From Syntrophomonadaceae bacterium (GTDB lineage: Bacteria > Bacillota > Dethiobacteria > DTU022), in NCBI GenBank assembly GCA_007127255.1, contig SKZS01000195.1, positions 1 through 26,632 of the forward strand: a stretch of DNA of 26,632 bases, given 5' to 3'. Below the pieces are notes generated by a model. It was not told where the DNA came from and made no database searches. It worked only from the letters and a program-made list of their open reading frames with translations. A program made the translations under genes and the position numbers. Every line of letters begins with the position of its first letter. Position 1 is the stretch's first letter. Below are positions 14,778-21,247 of the stretch, piece after piece.

Positions 14778-16250
14778 ATGGAGCAGAAGAGCGAGCAGGA
14801 CAAGCAGCCCCAAACCAAGGATTTTGTAAAAGAGATAACCCCGAAAGCTGTAGACTACTCCCAATGGTATATTGACGTTATATTAAAAACGAAAATGATG
14901 GATTACGCTCCGATGAAAGGTTTTATGGCCATCCGGCCTTTAGGCTATGCGCTCTGGGAAAAGATCCAGGAGCAGCTCGACCGGCGCTTTAAGGCCACTG
15001 GTCATGAGAATGCTTACTTTCCAACCTTTATACCCCAAAGCCTGCTTGAAAAGGAGGCCGAGCATGTTGAAGGTTTTGCCCCTGAACTTGCCTGGGTAAC
15101 CAAGGGCGGCAATGAAATCTTAAACGAGCCGCTTGCAGTTCGTCCTACATCCGAAGCAATTATTTGTGATTTTTATTCTCGCTGGATCCAGTCCTGGAGA
15201 GATCTGCCTGTTTTAATCAACCAGTGGTGCAACGTTGTTCGCTGGGAAAAATCGACACGGCCTTTCCTGCGCACCTCTGAATTCCTCTGGCAGGAAGGAC
15301 ATACCTGTCACCGCAACGAGGAAGAAGCGGAAGAAGAAACCCTCAAAATGCTCGAGGTCTACCGTGAGTTTCTGGAGACGGAGATGGCCATACCGGCGCT
15401 CGCCGGACGCAAAACGGAGCGTGAAAAGTTTGCCGGCGCCCTGCGCACATATTGTGTTGAAGCACTGATGACAGACGGAAGGGCACTGCAGGCCGGCACT
15501 TCTCACAACCTGGGCCAGCATTTTGCCAGGGTATTTGATATTACTTATCTTGATCAGGATGATCAATTAAAATATGTCTGGCAGACCAGCTGGGGCGTTT
15601 CGACCCGCATGATTGGTGCGCTGATCATGGTCCACGGTGATGATCGTGGCCTGGTTCTGCCGCCCCGGATGGCCCCGATACAGGCCGTAATTGTTCCCAT
15701 TTTAAGCAAGAAAGATCGGGAACGCGTGTTAGAATCGGTTCGGGAGCTGGAAGGGCAGCTTAAGCAGGAAATACGCATAAAATTAGATGACCGTGAAGAA
15801 TACTCGCCCGGCTGGAAGTTTAATGAATGGGAAATGCGCGGTGTTCCGGTTCGTATTGAAGTCGGCCCCAAAGATTTAGATAAAGGTCAGGTAGTTCTCG
15901 TTCGGCGCGATACAGGCGAAAAAGAGTTTATACCCCGTGATGATCTAGTTTCCCTGCTTCCGAATCTTTTAAAACAGATTCAAAATGATATGCTTCAAAG
16001 GGCGCTTGAATTCCGCAGGGCAAATACCCGCAGCGGGACTGATTACGAGGAGTTCAAACGGATAATGGAAACCGACCGCGGCCTTTACCTTGCACCCTGG
16101 TGCGGTGTTGATTCCTGCGAAGGAAAGGTTAAAGAAGATACAAAGGCGACGATTCGCTGCCTGCCTTTCGATACAGAGCCCCCCGGAGACAAGTGCTTTG
16201 CCTGCGGGGAAAAAGCAACTGAAGCCGCTTACTTTGCCCGGGCTTACTAA
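14778..16250 (+). CDS. proS: Prolyl-tRNA synthetase, archaeal/eukaryotic type
   Basis: Charges tRNA-Pro with proline. The 490-residue product is the short ProRS type without the bacterial editing insertion. It has class II motifs (VRPTSEAIICDFYSRWI as motif 2 neighbourhood, RTSEFLWQEGHTCH, and GDDRGLVLPP as motif 3), an anticodon-binding domain at about 290-400, and a C-terminal zinc domain with cysteines at 442, 447, 473 and 476 (and 461). It ends in the conserved tyrosine, ARAY. ATG 14778 is preferred over the in-frame GTG 14769, which lies within the purine-rich GGAAAGGGTGG ribosome binding stretch. The next gene starts 10 nt downstream. This ProRS type is widespread in Clostridia and some thermophiles, so it is not evidence of recent transfer. 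Confidence 0.95.
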   Translation: MEQKSEQDKQPQTKDFVKEITPKAVDYSQWYIDVILKTKMMDYAPMKGFMAIRPLGYALWEKIQEQLDRRFKATGHENAYFPTFIPQSLLEKEAEHVEGFAPELAWVTKGGNEILNEPLAVRPTSEAIICDFYSRWIQSWRDLPVLINQWCNVVRWEKSTRPFLRTSEFLWQEGHTCHRNEEEAEEETLKMLEVYREFLETEMAIPALAGRKTEREKFAGALRTYCVEALMTDGRALQAGTSHNLGQHFARVFDITYLDQDDQLKYVWQTSWGVSTRMIGALIMVHGDDRGLVLPPRMAPIQAVIVPILSKKDRERVLESVRELEGQLKQEIRIKLDDREEYSPGWKFNEWEMRGVPVRIEVGPKDLDKGQVVLVRRDTGEKEFIPRDDLVSLLPNLLKQIQNDMLQRALEFRRANTRSGTDYEEFKRIMETDRGLYLAPWCGVDSCEGKVKEDTKATIRCLPFDTEPPGDKCFACGEKATEAAYFARAY

Positions 16251-16260
16251 GGGTGTCGCT

Positions 16261-16836
16261 ATGAACAAAAAAGAGCTTCGCAAAAGCATTATCAGGCGGC
16301 GCGATCAGCTGTCTCCCGAAGAAATCAGGGCAAAAAGCAGCTCTATTGCCGGTAAGCTTTACAACCTGCCTGCTTACCGTGAAGCGGGAACAGTGATGTT
16401 TTTCATCACTTTCGGCAGTGAAGTTAATACCAGGCCCATGGTTGAAGATACGATTAAAAGGGGCAAGGTAGCCCTGGCTCCGAAGCCAGTACCCAAAACT
16501 CGGGAGATGATCCCTTCACAAATCATCGACTGGGACAACGATCTGGTCCCTGGGGCCTATGATATCCCTGAGCCGAAAGAAGAGGCGCTCCGCCCTTTTA
16601 AACCTGAGACAATTGATCTTTTAATCGTTCCCGGTGTTGCCTTCGATCTAAAAGGAAACCGCCTCGGTTATGGAGGCGGTTATTATGATCGTTTCTTTTC
16701 CCTGCTTGGTTCGCACACTCCGCTGGTGGCCCTGGTTTTTGATCTGCAGATTGTTCCAGCAGTACCCGTTGATGAGTGGGATCGTCCTGTAAATGTAATT
16801 ATTACCGAAAAACGGGTTATAGAAAACCGGCAATAG
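16261..16836 (+). CDS. 5-formyltetrahydrofolate cyclo-ligase (MTHFS)
   Basis: ATP-dependent conversion of 5-formyl-THF to 5,10-methenyl-THF, recovering folate for C1 metabolism. The 191-residue length is normal for the family. The basic N-terminal KKELRKSIIRRRD is where ATP is usually bound, and the signature LGYGGGYYDRF is at 135-145. ATG 16261 sits 10 nt after the proS stop; its SD (AAGGG, 16249-16253) overlaps that stop, implying translational coupling. The frame is open much further upstream inside proS, but that part is not the gene. A good terminator follows at 16850. Confidence 0.93.
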   Translation: MNKKELRKSIIRRRDQLSPEEIRAKSSSIAGKLYNLPAYREAGTVMFFITFGSEVNTRPMVEDTIKRGKVALAPKPVPKTREMIPSQIIDWDNDLVPGAYDIPEPKEEALRPFKPETIDLLIVPGVAFDLKGNRLGYGGGYYDRFFSLLGSHTPLVALVFDLQIVPAVPVDEWDRPVNVIITEKRVIENRQ

Positions 16837-16849
16837 CAGGCAATTAATG

Positions 16850-16875
16850 CCCGGGGCGCTTATGCTCCCGGGTTT
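16850..16875 (+). terminator. Intrinsic terminator of the proS / cyclo-ligase operon
   Basis: CCCGGG (16850-16855) pairs with CCCGGG (16867-16872) across an 11-nt loop that can itself pair weakly, followed by TTTGATCATTTTCC. It also lies directly after the convergent tetR stop (16878) and may serve both directions. Confidence 0.7.
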
Positions 16876-16877
16876 GA

Positions 16878-17498
16878 TCATTTTCCGGTTTTGAAAAAAC
16901 CGTGGAATAACAAGTCCATTATTACAGTGGTAATATGTTCGAGATTATCTTCTTTTTCATTTACTACTTCCCATATGAAGCGATCGACCAGTAAAATGTA
17001 AGCCTTGGCGCCGATCTGGATATCAAAATCCTTGGCCATTCCTTTATCCTGGGAATAAACGAAAGAGCGGGCAGAGCTTTTAATAAACTGTCCAATTATA
17101 TTTTCCCAGTGGGCGGCTATAGATTCTGATTGACCCAGCGCCTCCTGGTAAACTTTCATAATTGGTCGGTGCTGTTCTGCCAAACGAAAAGAGGTTAAAA
17201 CAAGTTCATAATAAGCGCTGCGTGCTTCTTCCTGGTTTTCAGGCGCAAAAGGCACTTCCAGGAGGTTGTAAAATTCTTCAAGAACGTTGTCTACAACCTT
17301 ATTTAAGATATCATCTTTTCCTTTGAAATGGCTGTATACTGTGCCGTACCCGACTTGAGCCTGCTGGCTAATTTTGGCAATAGTAGTTTTAGCGTATCCT
17401 TCGGAAAGAAATACTTTAAGAGCGGTATCCAGGATTAATTTTCGGGTTATCCTGCTTCGCAGGTAACGGCGTGGTCTTCTGGGAGTTTTAGCTTCCAA
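16878..17498 (-). CDS. TetR/AcrR-family transcriptional regulator
   Basis: A 206-residue DNA-binding repressor. The N-terminal TetR domain has its helix-turn-helix at about 38-57 (TTIAKISQQAQVGYGTVYSHF), preceded by a basic arm, RRPRRYLRSRITRK. The C-terminal ligand domain is helical and not informative. The start codon is TTG (17498-17496), with AAGGAGG 11 nt upstream on the minus strand; no better start is seen. It has a consensus promoter and is divergent from the metallophosphoesterase gene across a 247-nt A/T-rich region. The target genes are unknown. Confidence 0.88.
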   Translation of the reverse strand: MEAKTPRRPRRYLRSRITRKLILDTALKVFLSEGYAKTTIAKISQQAQVGYGTVYSHFKGKDDILNKVVDNVLEEFYNLLEVPFAPENQEEARSAYYELVLTSFRLAEQHRPIMKVYQEALGQSESIAAHWENIIGQFIKSSARSFVYSQDKGMAKDFDIQIGAKAYILLVDRFIWEVVNEKEDNLEHITTVIMDLLFHGFFKTGK

Positions 17499-17551
17499 TT
17501 TTACAACAACCTCCTTATACTAATAAAGTCATTAAAGTAAACTGTGGCGAC

Positions 17552-17580
17552 ATTATATCATTTTATAAAAATATTTGCAA
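17552..17580 (-). promoter_or_regulatory. Sigma-A promoter of tetR
   Basis: Minus strand: TTGCAA (17580-17575), 17-nt spacer, TATAAT (17557-17552), near-perfect consensus. The leader of about 45 nt includes the SD. Confidence 0.75.
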
Positions 17581-17629
17581 AGCTTGGGTTAAGGCGCAAA
17601 TTGTGCTAATGGGCAGAAAATAACTCCTT

Positions 17630-17658
17630 TTGCTTTTTAATCTTCGATTTAGTAATAT
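17630..17658 (+). promoter_or_regulatory. Promoter candidate of the metallophosphoesterase gene
   Basis: TTGCTT (17630-17635), 17-nt spacer, TAATAT (17653-17658). The start would be about 80 nt before the ATG. The rest of 17499-17745 is A/T-rich, with no operator I can define. Confidence 0.5.
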
Positions 17659-17745
17659 AAAGTAATCGGTATTGATGAAATAAAGGAAAATGATAGAAAA
17701 AGTTTTGCTGTTTGGTTAGCAATATGTTTATTAAAGGGGCAGCTT

Positions 17746-18438
17746 ATGTCAGTTTACGCAATTGGTGATTTGCATCTGTCGCACGGTCAGGCCAAGCCAA
17801 TGGATATTTTTGGTGAGGAGTGGGCAGATCACGTTGAAAAAATAAAAAACAACTGGAACCGCATCGTTGGTGAAGATGATCTGGTTATTGTTGCCGGAGA
17901 TATATCCTGGGCCATGCATCTTTCTGAAGCAGCCGCTGACTTGCAGTGGATAGCTGATCTAAAAGGCACTAAATTATTAATCAAGGGTAACCACGACTAC
18001 TGGTGGAGTTCAATTGCAAAAGTGCGTGCGCAGTTACCGCCGTCAATCTATGCCCTCCAAAATAATCATTTTTTGTGGGCCGATCGCGCCATCTGCGGGA
18101 CAAGAGGCTGGATTTGTCCCGGTGAAGAGGGTTTTGATAATGAACATGATCAGAAAATTTACTTGAGGGAAGTTCAGCGCTTGAAGCTTTCCCTTGAAAG
18201 TGCAGTCAGTAATTCACCGGGCGATATTATTGTTGCCCTGCACTTTCCACCCTACAACAGGAAAAACCAAACGAGTGCCTTTACGGATATACTCGAACAG
18301 TTTGCAGTAAAACTATGTGTGTTCGGGCATATTCATGATAGCGGCCGGGATTACATATTTCAGGGGGAAAAAAACGGAGTAGATTATCGTTTTGTTGCTG
18401 CCGATGGCATAGACTTTACACCCCTGAAGCTGTTTTGA
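17746..18438 (+). CDS. Calcineurin-like metallophosphoesterase (COG1768-type)
   Basis: Predicted cytoplasmic dinuclear-metal phosphohydrolase of 230 residues. All five metal motifs are present: GDLH (D8, H10), GD (D52 in AGDISWAM), GNHD (N82, H83), H166 in ALHFPPY, and GHIH (H195, H197). The GNHDYWW and LHFPPYN contexts are characteristic of the COG1768 group, whose substrate is unknown. The SD AAAGGGG is 6 nt from ATG. It is divergent from tetR and followed by a new promoter for the formate dehydrogenase genes, so it is probably monocistronic. Confidence 0.85.
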   Translation: MSVYAIGDLHLSHGQAKPMDIFGEEWADHVEKIKNNWNRIVGEDDLVIVAGDISWAMHLSEAAADLQWIADLKGTKLLIKGNHDYWWSSIAKVRAQLPPSIYALQNNHFLWADRAICGTRGWICPGEEGFDNEHDQKIYLREVQRLKLSLESAVSNSPGDIIVALHFPPYNRKNQTSAFTDILEQFAVKLCVFGHIHDSGRDYIFQGEKNGVDYRFVAADGIDFTPLKLF

Positions 18439-18459
18439 AATTTTATTTTCCCGGCAGGA

Positions 18460-18489
18460 TTGAAGCAATAAAAAGTGTAATACTATAAA
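18460..18489 (+). promoter_or_regulatory. Promoter of the formate dehydrogenase operon
   Basis: TTGAAG (18460-18465), 18-nt spacer, TATAAA (18484-18489). The expected start is near 18496, giving a leader of about 140 nt that contains the structured element at 18506-18610. Confidence 0.6.
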
Positions 18490-18505
18490 GGAGTCGGAAT
18501 AACTG

Positions 18506-18610
18506 AGTCAGGATAATAGGAAAGATGCTGCCGCATGTCAGTTAAGCAGTCTTATTATTAAAGATCAGCATGTTCGTACTTTCTGATAATGCGCATAGCA
18601 CTACCTGACT
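18506..18610 (+). ncRNA. Possible structured leader RNA (three-way junction)
   Basis: Three nested helices can form: P1 AGTCAGG (18506-18512) with CCTGACT (18604-18610); P2, 9 bp, ATAATAGGA (18513-18521) with TCTTATTAT (18550-18558); P3 ATCAG with CTGAT in the second half, followed by the palindrome ATGCGCAT. P1 ends 15 nt before the SD (GGGAGG, 18625-18630), so its formation could control translation. It does not match any riboswitch class I know, including the Moco motif often found before molybdoenzymes. The pairing was read by eye only. Confidence 0.4.
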
Positions 18611-18638
18611 TTTAAGCTTTTACCGGGAGGTAATCGAT

Positions 18639-19133
18639 TTGAGTACAGTAGTTGAAACCAGGGAAGCAGTTACGGAAGAAATTGATCTCAGCAAGGTCGA
18701 TTCACTGATTGAACCTTATCTTGGCAAGAAAGAAATGGTTATTCCTGCCTTGCAGAAAGTCCAGGACCATTTTGGGTATTTACCCAGGCCTGCTGTTGAA
18801 CGTGTGTCAAAACAGATGAGGATTCCCCTGAGCAGGATTTACGGCGTGGCTACTTTTTATGCCCAGTTTAAAATGAAGCCGCGGGGTCGCTATATTATCA
18901 GGGTTTGTAAAGGAACGGCCTGTCATATCCAGGGCAGCCCGAAAATTGCCGAACGAATCGAAGATATTCTAAGTATTGAAAGCGGAGAGACCACAGATGA
19001 CCTGCGCTTCACACTGGAAGAGGTTGCCTGTATCGGGGCCTGTGCCTTAGCTCCGGTGATTATGATTAATGAGAATCCGCATGGCCGCCTTACTCCGGAC
19101 AAGGTTAAAGATATTCTTGACAGCTATCAATAA
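18639..19133 (+). CDS. NuoE/HydC/HylC-like [2Fe-2S] subunit of NAD-linked formate dehydrogenase
   Basis: Thioredoxin-fold electron-transfer subunit that works with the NuoF-like flavoprotein. The 164-residue product has the [2Fe-2S] ligands C90, C95, C131 and C135 (VCKGTAC and CIGAC), with the helical N-terminal part YLGKKEMVIPALQKVQDHFGYLP typical of the family. The start codon is TTG with GGGAGG (18625-18630) 8 nt upstream. It is the first gene of the locus, downstream of a promoter and probable structured leader. The same protein type serves hydrogenases (HydC); here the catalytic partner in view is FdhA. Confidence 0.92.
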   Translation: MSTVVETREAVTEEIDLSKVDSLIEPYLGKKEMVIPALQKVQDHFGYLPRPAVERVSKQMRIPLSRIYGVATFYAQFKMKPRGRYIIRVCKGTACHIQGSPKIAERIEDILSIESGETTDDLRFTLEEVACIGACALAPVIMINENPHGRLTPDKVKDILDSYQ

Positions 19134-19151
19134 GATGCAGGAGGTAACTTG

Positions 19152-19331
19152 ATGAAAGAATTTGTTGATCATTGCTGTGAAAAATGCACCCATACAAAAG
19201 AGAACCCCTGCAAGGATTTCGTGCTTTGCTGCCTGGAAGGGCCCATTTGTCATGAAAACGAGTCGTGTGCTAAGAAAAGAAAAGCTATTATTGACAAAGT
19301 AGCCCTGAACGAACACTTTGTTATCTGCTAG
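19152..19331 (+). CDS. Small cysteine-rich protein of the formate dehydrogenase operon
   Basis: A 59-residue protein with nine cysteines (C8, C9, C12, C20, C26, C27, C33, C39, C59) and several His and Lys; I do not recognise a named family. The pattern CCxxC...C...CC...C...C ending in a C-terminal Cys suggests metal or Fe-S binding rather than disulfides, given its anaerobic cytoplasmic setting (inference). No signal peptide or membrane segment is visible. A strong SD, AGGAGGT (19139-19145), is 6 nt from ATG 19152, so it is very likely translated. It lies between the NuoE-like and NuoF-like genes, 18 nt after the former. Possible roles are cluster or metal delivery, or a small electron carrier for the complex. 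Confidence 0.75.
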   Translation: MKEFVDHCCEKCTHTKENPCKDFVLCCLEGPICHENESCAKKRKAIIDKVALNEHFVIC

Positions 19332-19429
19332 TCAGTATGTCGCGAACTTCAAATAACAGGTGCAAAAAAGGAAAATAGTGAATAAAAATATCAAAGAACA
19401 AATGCAATAAAGAGGGAGGTAAAGAAAAC

Positions 19430-21247
19430 TTGTATGAAAAACACCTCATGATTTGTGGAGCTACGGGCTGTCTTTCTTCAGGGTCATCACAGGTTGAAGA
19501 AGCCCTTATAGAAGAGCTCGAAAAGCATGGAATCAAAGATAAATATCGCCTGGTTATGGGCGGCTGCCCCGGCTTTTGCGAAGTCGGACCGCTCATTGTT
19601 GTTTACCCCGATGAAGTATTTTATAGCCGCCTGAAACCAAAGGACATGGCTGAACTGGTTGAAAAACACCTGGTTGGCGGTGAGATAGTTGAAAGGCTGC
19701 TTTACAAGGGTCCCGACGTTGATGCGCCGGCCCGGTTTTATGATACGATTCCTTTCTATGCCAAGCAAAAATTTAATGTTTTGAGAAATAGCGGGTTAAT
19801 CGATCCTGAGAGCATCGATGAATACATTATGCGCGGTGGTTATCGCGCTTTTACGCGTGCTCTTAACATGGATTCAACCACTATCTGTGAAGAGGTTAAG
19901 CAGGCGGGATTGCGCGGTCGCGGAGGAGCCGGTTTTTCTACCGGTCTGAAGTGGGAATTAACCTATAAAGCTCCAAGTTCAAAAAAATATGTAGTCTGTA
20001 ATGCCGATGAGGGAGATCCCGGTGCTTTTATGGATCGCAGTATTTTAGAAGGTGACCCTCATGCTATCCTGGAGGGAATGTTAATTTGCGGCCGGGCTAT
20101 CGGCGCTGATGAAGGATATATCTACTGTCGTGCAGAATATCCTCTGGCTATTAAAAGATTAAAAACTGCCATTGAAGATGCAGAAAGATACGGCCTGCTT
20201 GGTGAAAATATTCTCGGTTACGGCTTTAATTTTAAAATGAACATCAAAGAAGGGGCCGGAGCATTTGTTTGCGGTGAAGAAACCGCCCTGCTGGCTTCTA
20301 TCGAAGGCAAGCGCGGCATGCCCCGCCCCCGCCCGCCATTTCCGGCCCAATCTGGTCTTTTTGGCAAGCCGACAACGATCAATAATGTAGAAACTTTTGC
20401 CAATGTCCCCCTGATTGTTAAAGAAGGCGGTGTAGACGAGTTCGTTAAGGTGGGGACCGATGGCAGCAAGGGCACCAAGGTGTTTGCGCTGGCCGGGAAG
20501 ATTCGCAACACCGGTCTCTGTGAAGTGCCGATGGGCATTACGATTAGAGAGATAATCTACGATGTCGGTGGTGGTATCAAGGGCGGACGCGCTTTCAAGG
20601 CAGTCCAGGCCGGCGGGCCATCCGGAGGCTGTATCCCTGATGAACTGATCGATTTGCCTATCGATTATGATTCCCTGAACCAGGCCGGAGCGATCATGGG
20701 CTCGGGCGGCCTGGTGGTTATGGATGAAAGAACCTGTATGGTTGACCTGGCCCGGTATTTTTTAAGTTTTACCCAGAAAGAATCCTGTGGCAAGTGTACC
20801 CCTTGCCGGGAGGGAACCAAGCGGATGCTGGAGATATTAAACCGAATTTCTGAGGGTCTGGGCAAACCGGAAGATTTAGATACCCTGGACAGCCTGGCCA
20901 CCAGTATAAAAGACAGTTCTCTCTGCGGTCTGGGTCAGACCTGTCCCAATCCCGTATTGAGTACGATTCGCTATTTCAGGAATGAATATGAAGAGCATAT
21001 TGAAGAACATTTCTGCCGCGCCGGGGTTTGCAAAGAACTGTTCAATTACAGGATTGACGAAGAAAAATGCACAGGTTGTACTGCCTGTGTAAAGGCATGT
21101 CCGGTAGATGCCATTAAGGGTGAGAAAAAAGAGCCTCACGAGATTATCCAGGAACTGTGCACTCGCTGCGGAAGCTGTATCGAAAAGTGCCGCCAGGATT
21201 GCATCATGATCACACCTGTTGGGAGTGAAGCTGATGTCAGCAATTGA
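19430..21247 (+). CDS. NuoF/HydB/HylB-like NAD(H)-binding flavoprotein subunit
   Basis: Binds FMN and NAD(H) and relays electrons between NAD and the iron-sulfur chain. The 605-residue product has an N-terminal thioredoxin-like [2Fe-2S] domain (C9, C14, C46, C50). The NuoF core carries the FMN/NAD loop GLRGRGGAGFSTGLKW at about 160-175, and GEETALLASIEG. The [4Fe-4S] motif CGKCTPC begins at C453, and two more [4Fe-4S] clusters lie at the C-terminus (CTGCTACVKACP and CTRCGSCIEKC). This three-part layout is the HydB/HylB type of electron-bifurcating enzymes. The start is TTG with GGGAGG (19414-19419) 10 nt upstream. It overlaps fdhA by 14 nt. A 98-nt spacer without a feature I recognise separates it from the small Cys-rich gene. 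Confidence 0.92.
   Translation: MYEKHLMICGATGCLSSGSSQVEEALIEELEKHGIKDKYRLVMGGCPGFCEVGPLIVVYPDEVFYSRLKPKDMAELVEKHLVGGEIVERLLYKGPDVDAPARFYDTIPFYAKQKFNVLRNSGLIDPESIDEYIMRGGYRAFTRALNMDSTTICEEVKQAGLRGRGGAGFSTGLKWELTYKAPSSKKYVVCNADEGDPGAFMDRSILEGDPHAILEGMLICGRAIGADEGYIYCRAEYPLAIKRLKTAIEDAERYGLLGENILGYGFNFKMNIKEGAGAFVCGEETALLASIEGKRGMPRPRPPFPAQSGLFGKPTTINNVETFANVPLIVKEGGVDEFVKVGTDGSKGTKVFALAGKIRNTGLCEVPMGITIREIIYDVGGGIKGGRAFKAVQAGGPSGGCIPDELIDLPIDYDSLNQAGAIMGSGGLVVMDERTCMVDLARYFLSFTQKESCGKCTPCREGTKRMLEILNRISEGLGKPEDLDTLDSLATSIKDSSLCGLGQTCPNPVLSTIRYFRNEYEEHIEEHFCRAGVCKELFNYRIDEEKCTGCTACVKACPVDAIKGEKKEPHEIIQELCTRCGSCIEKCRQDCIMITPVGSEADVSN

Noticed and set aside
18518..18545. Leader peptide MLPHVS in the formate dehydrogenase leader
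   Set aside because: Six codons with an SD too close to the ATG; it overlaps the P2 helix, and no regulatory codon run is present.
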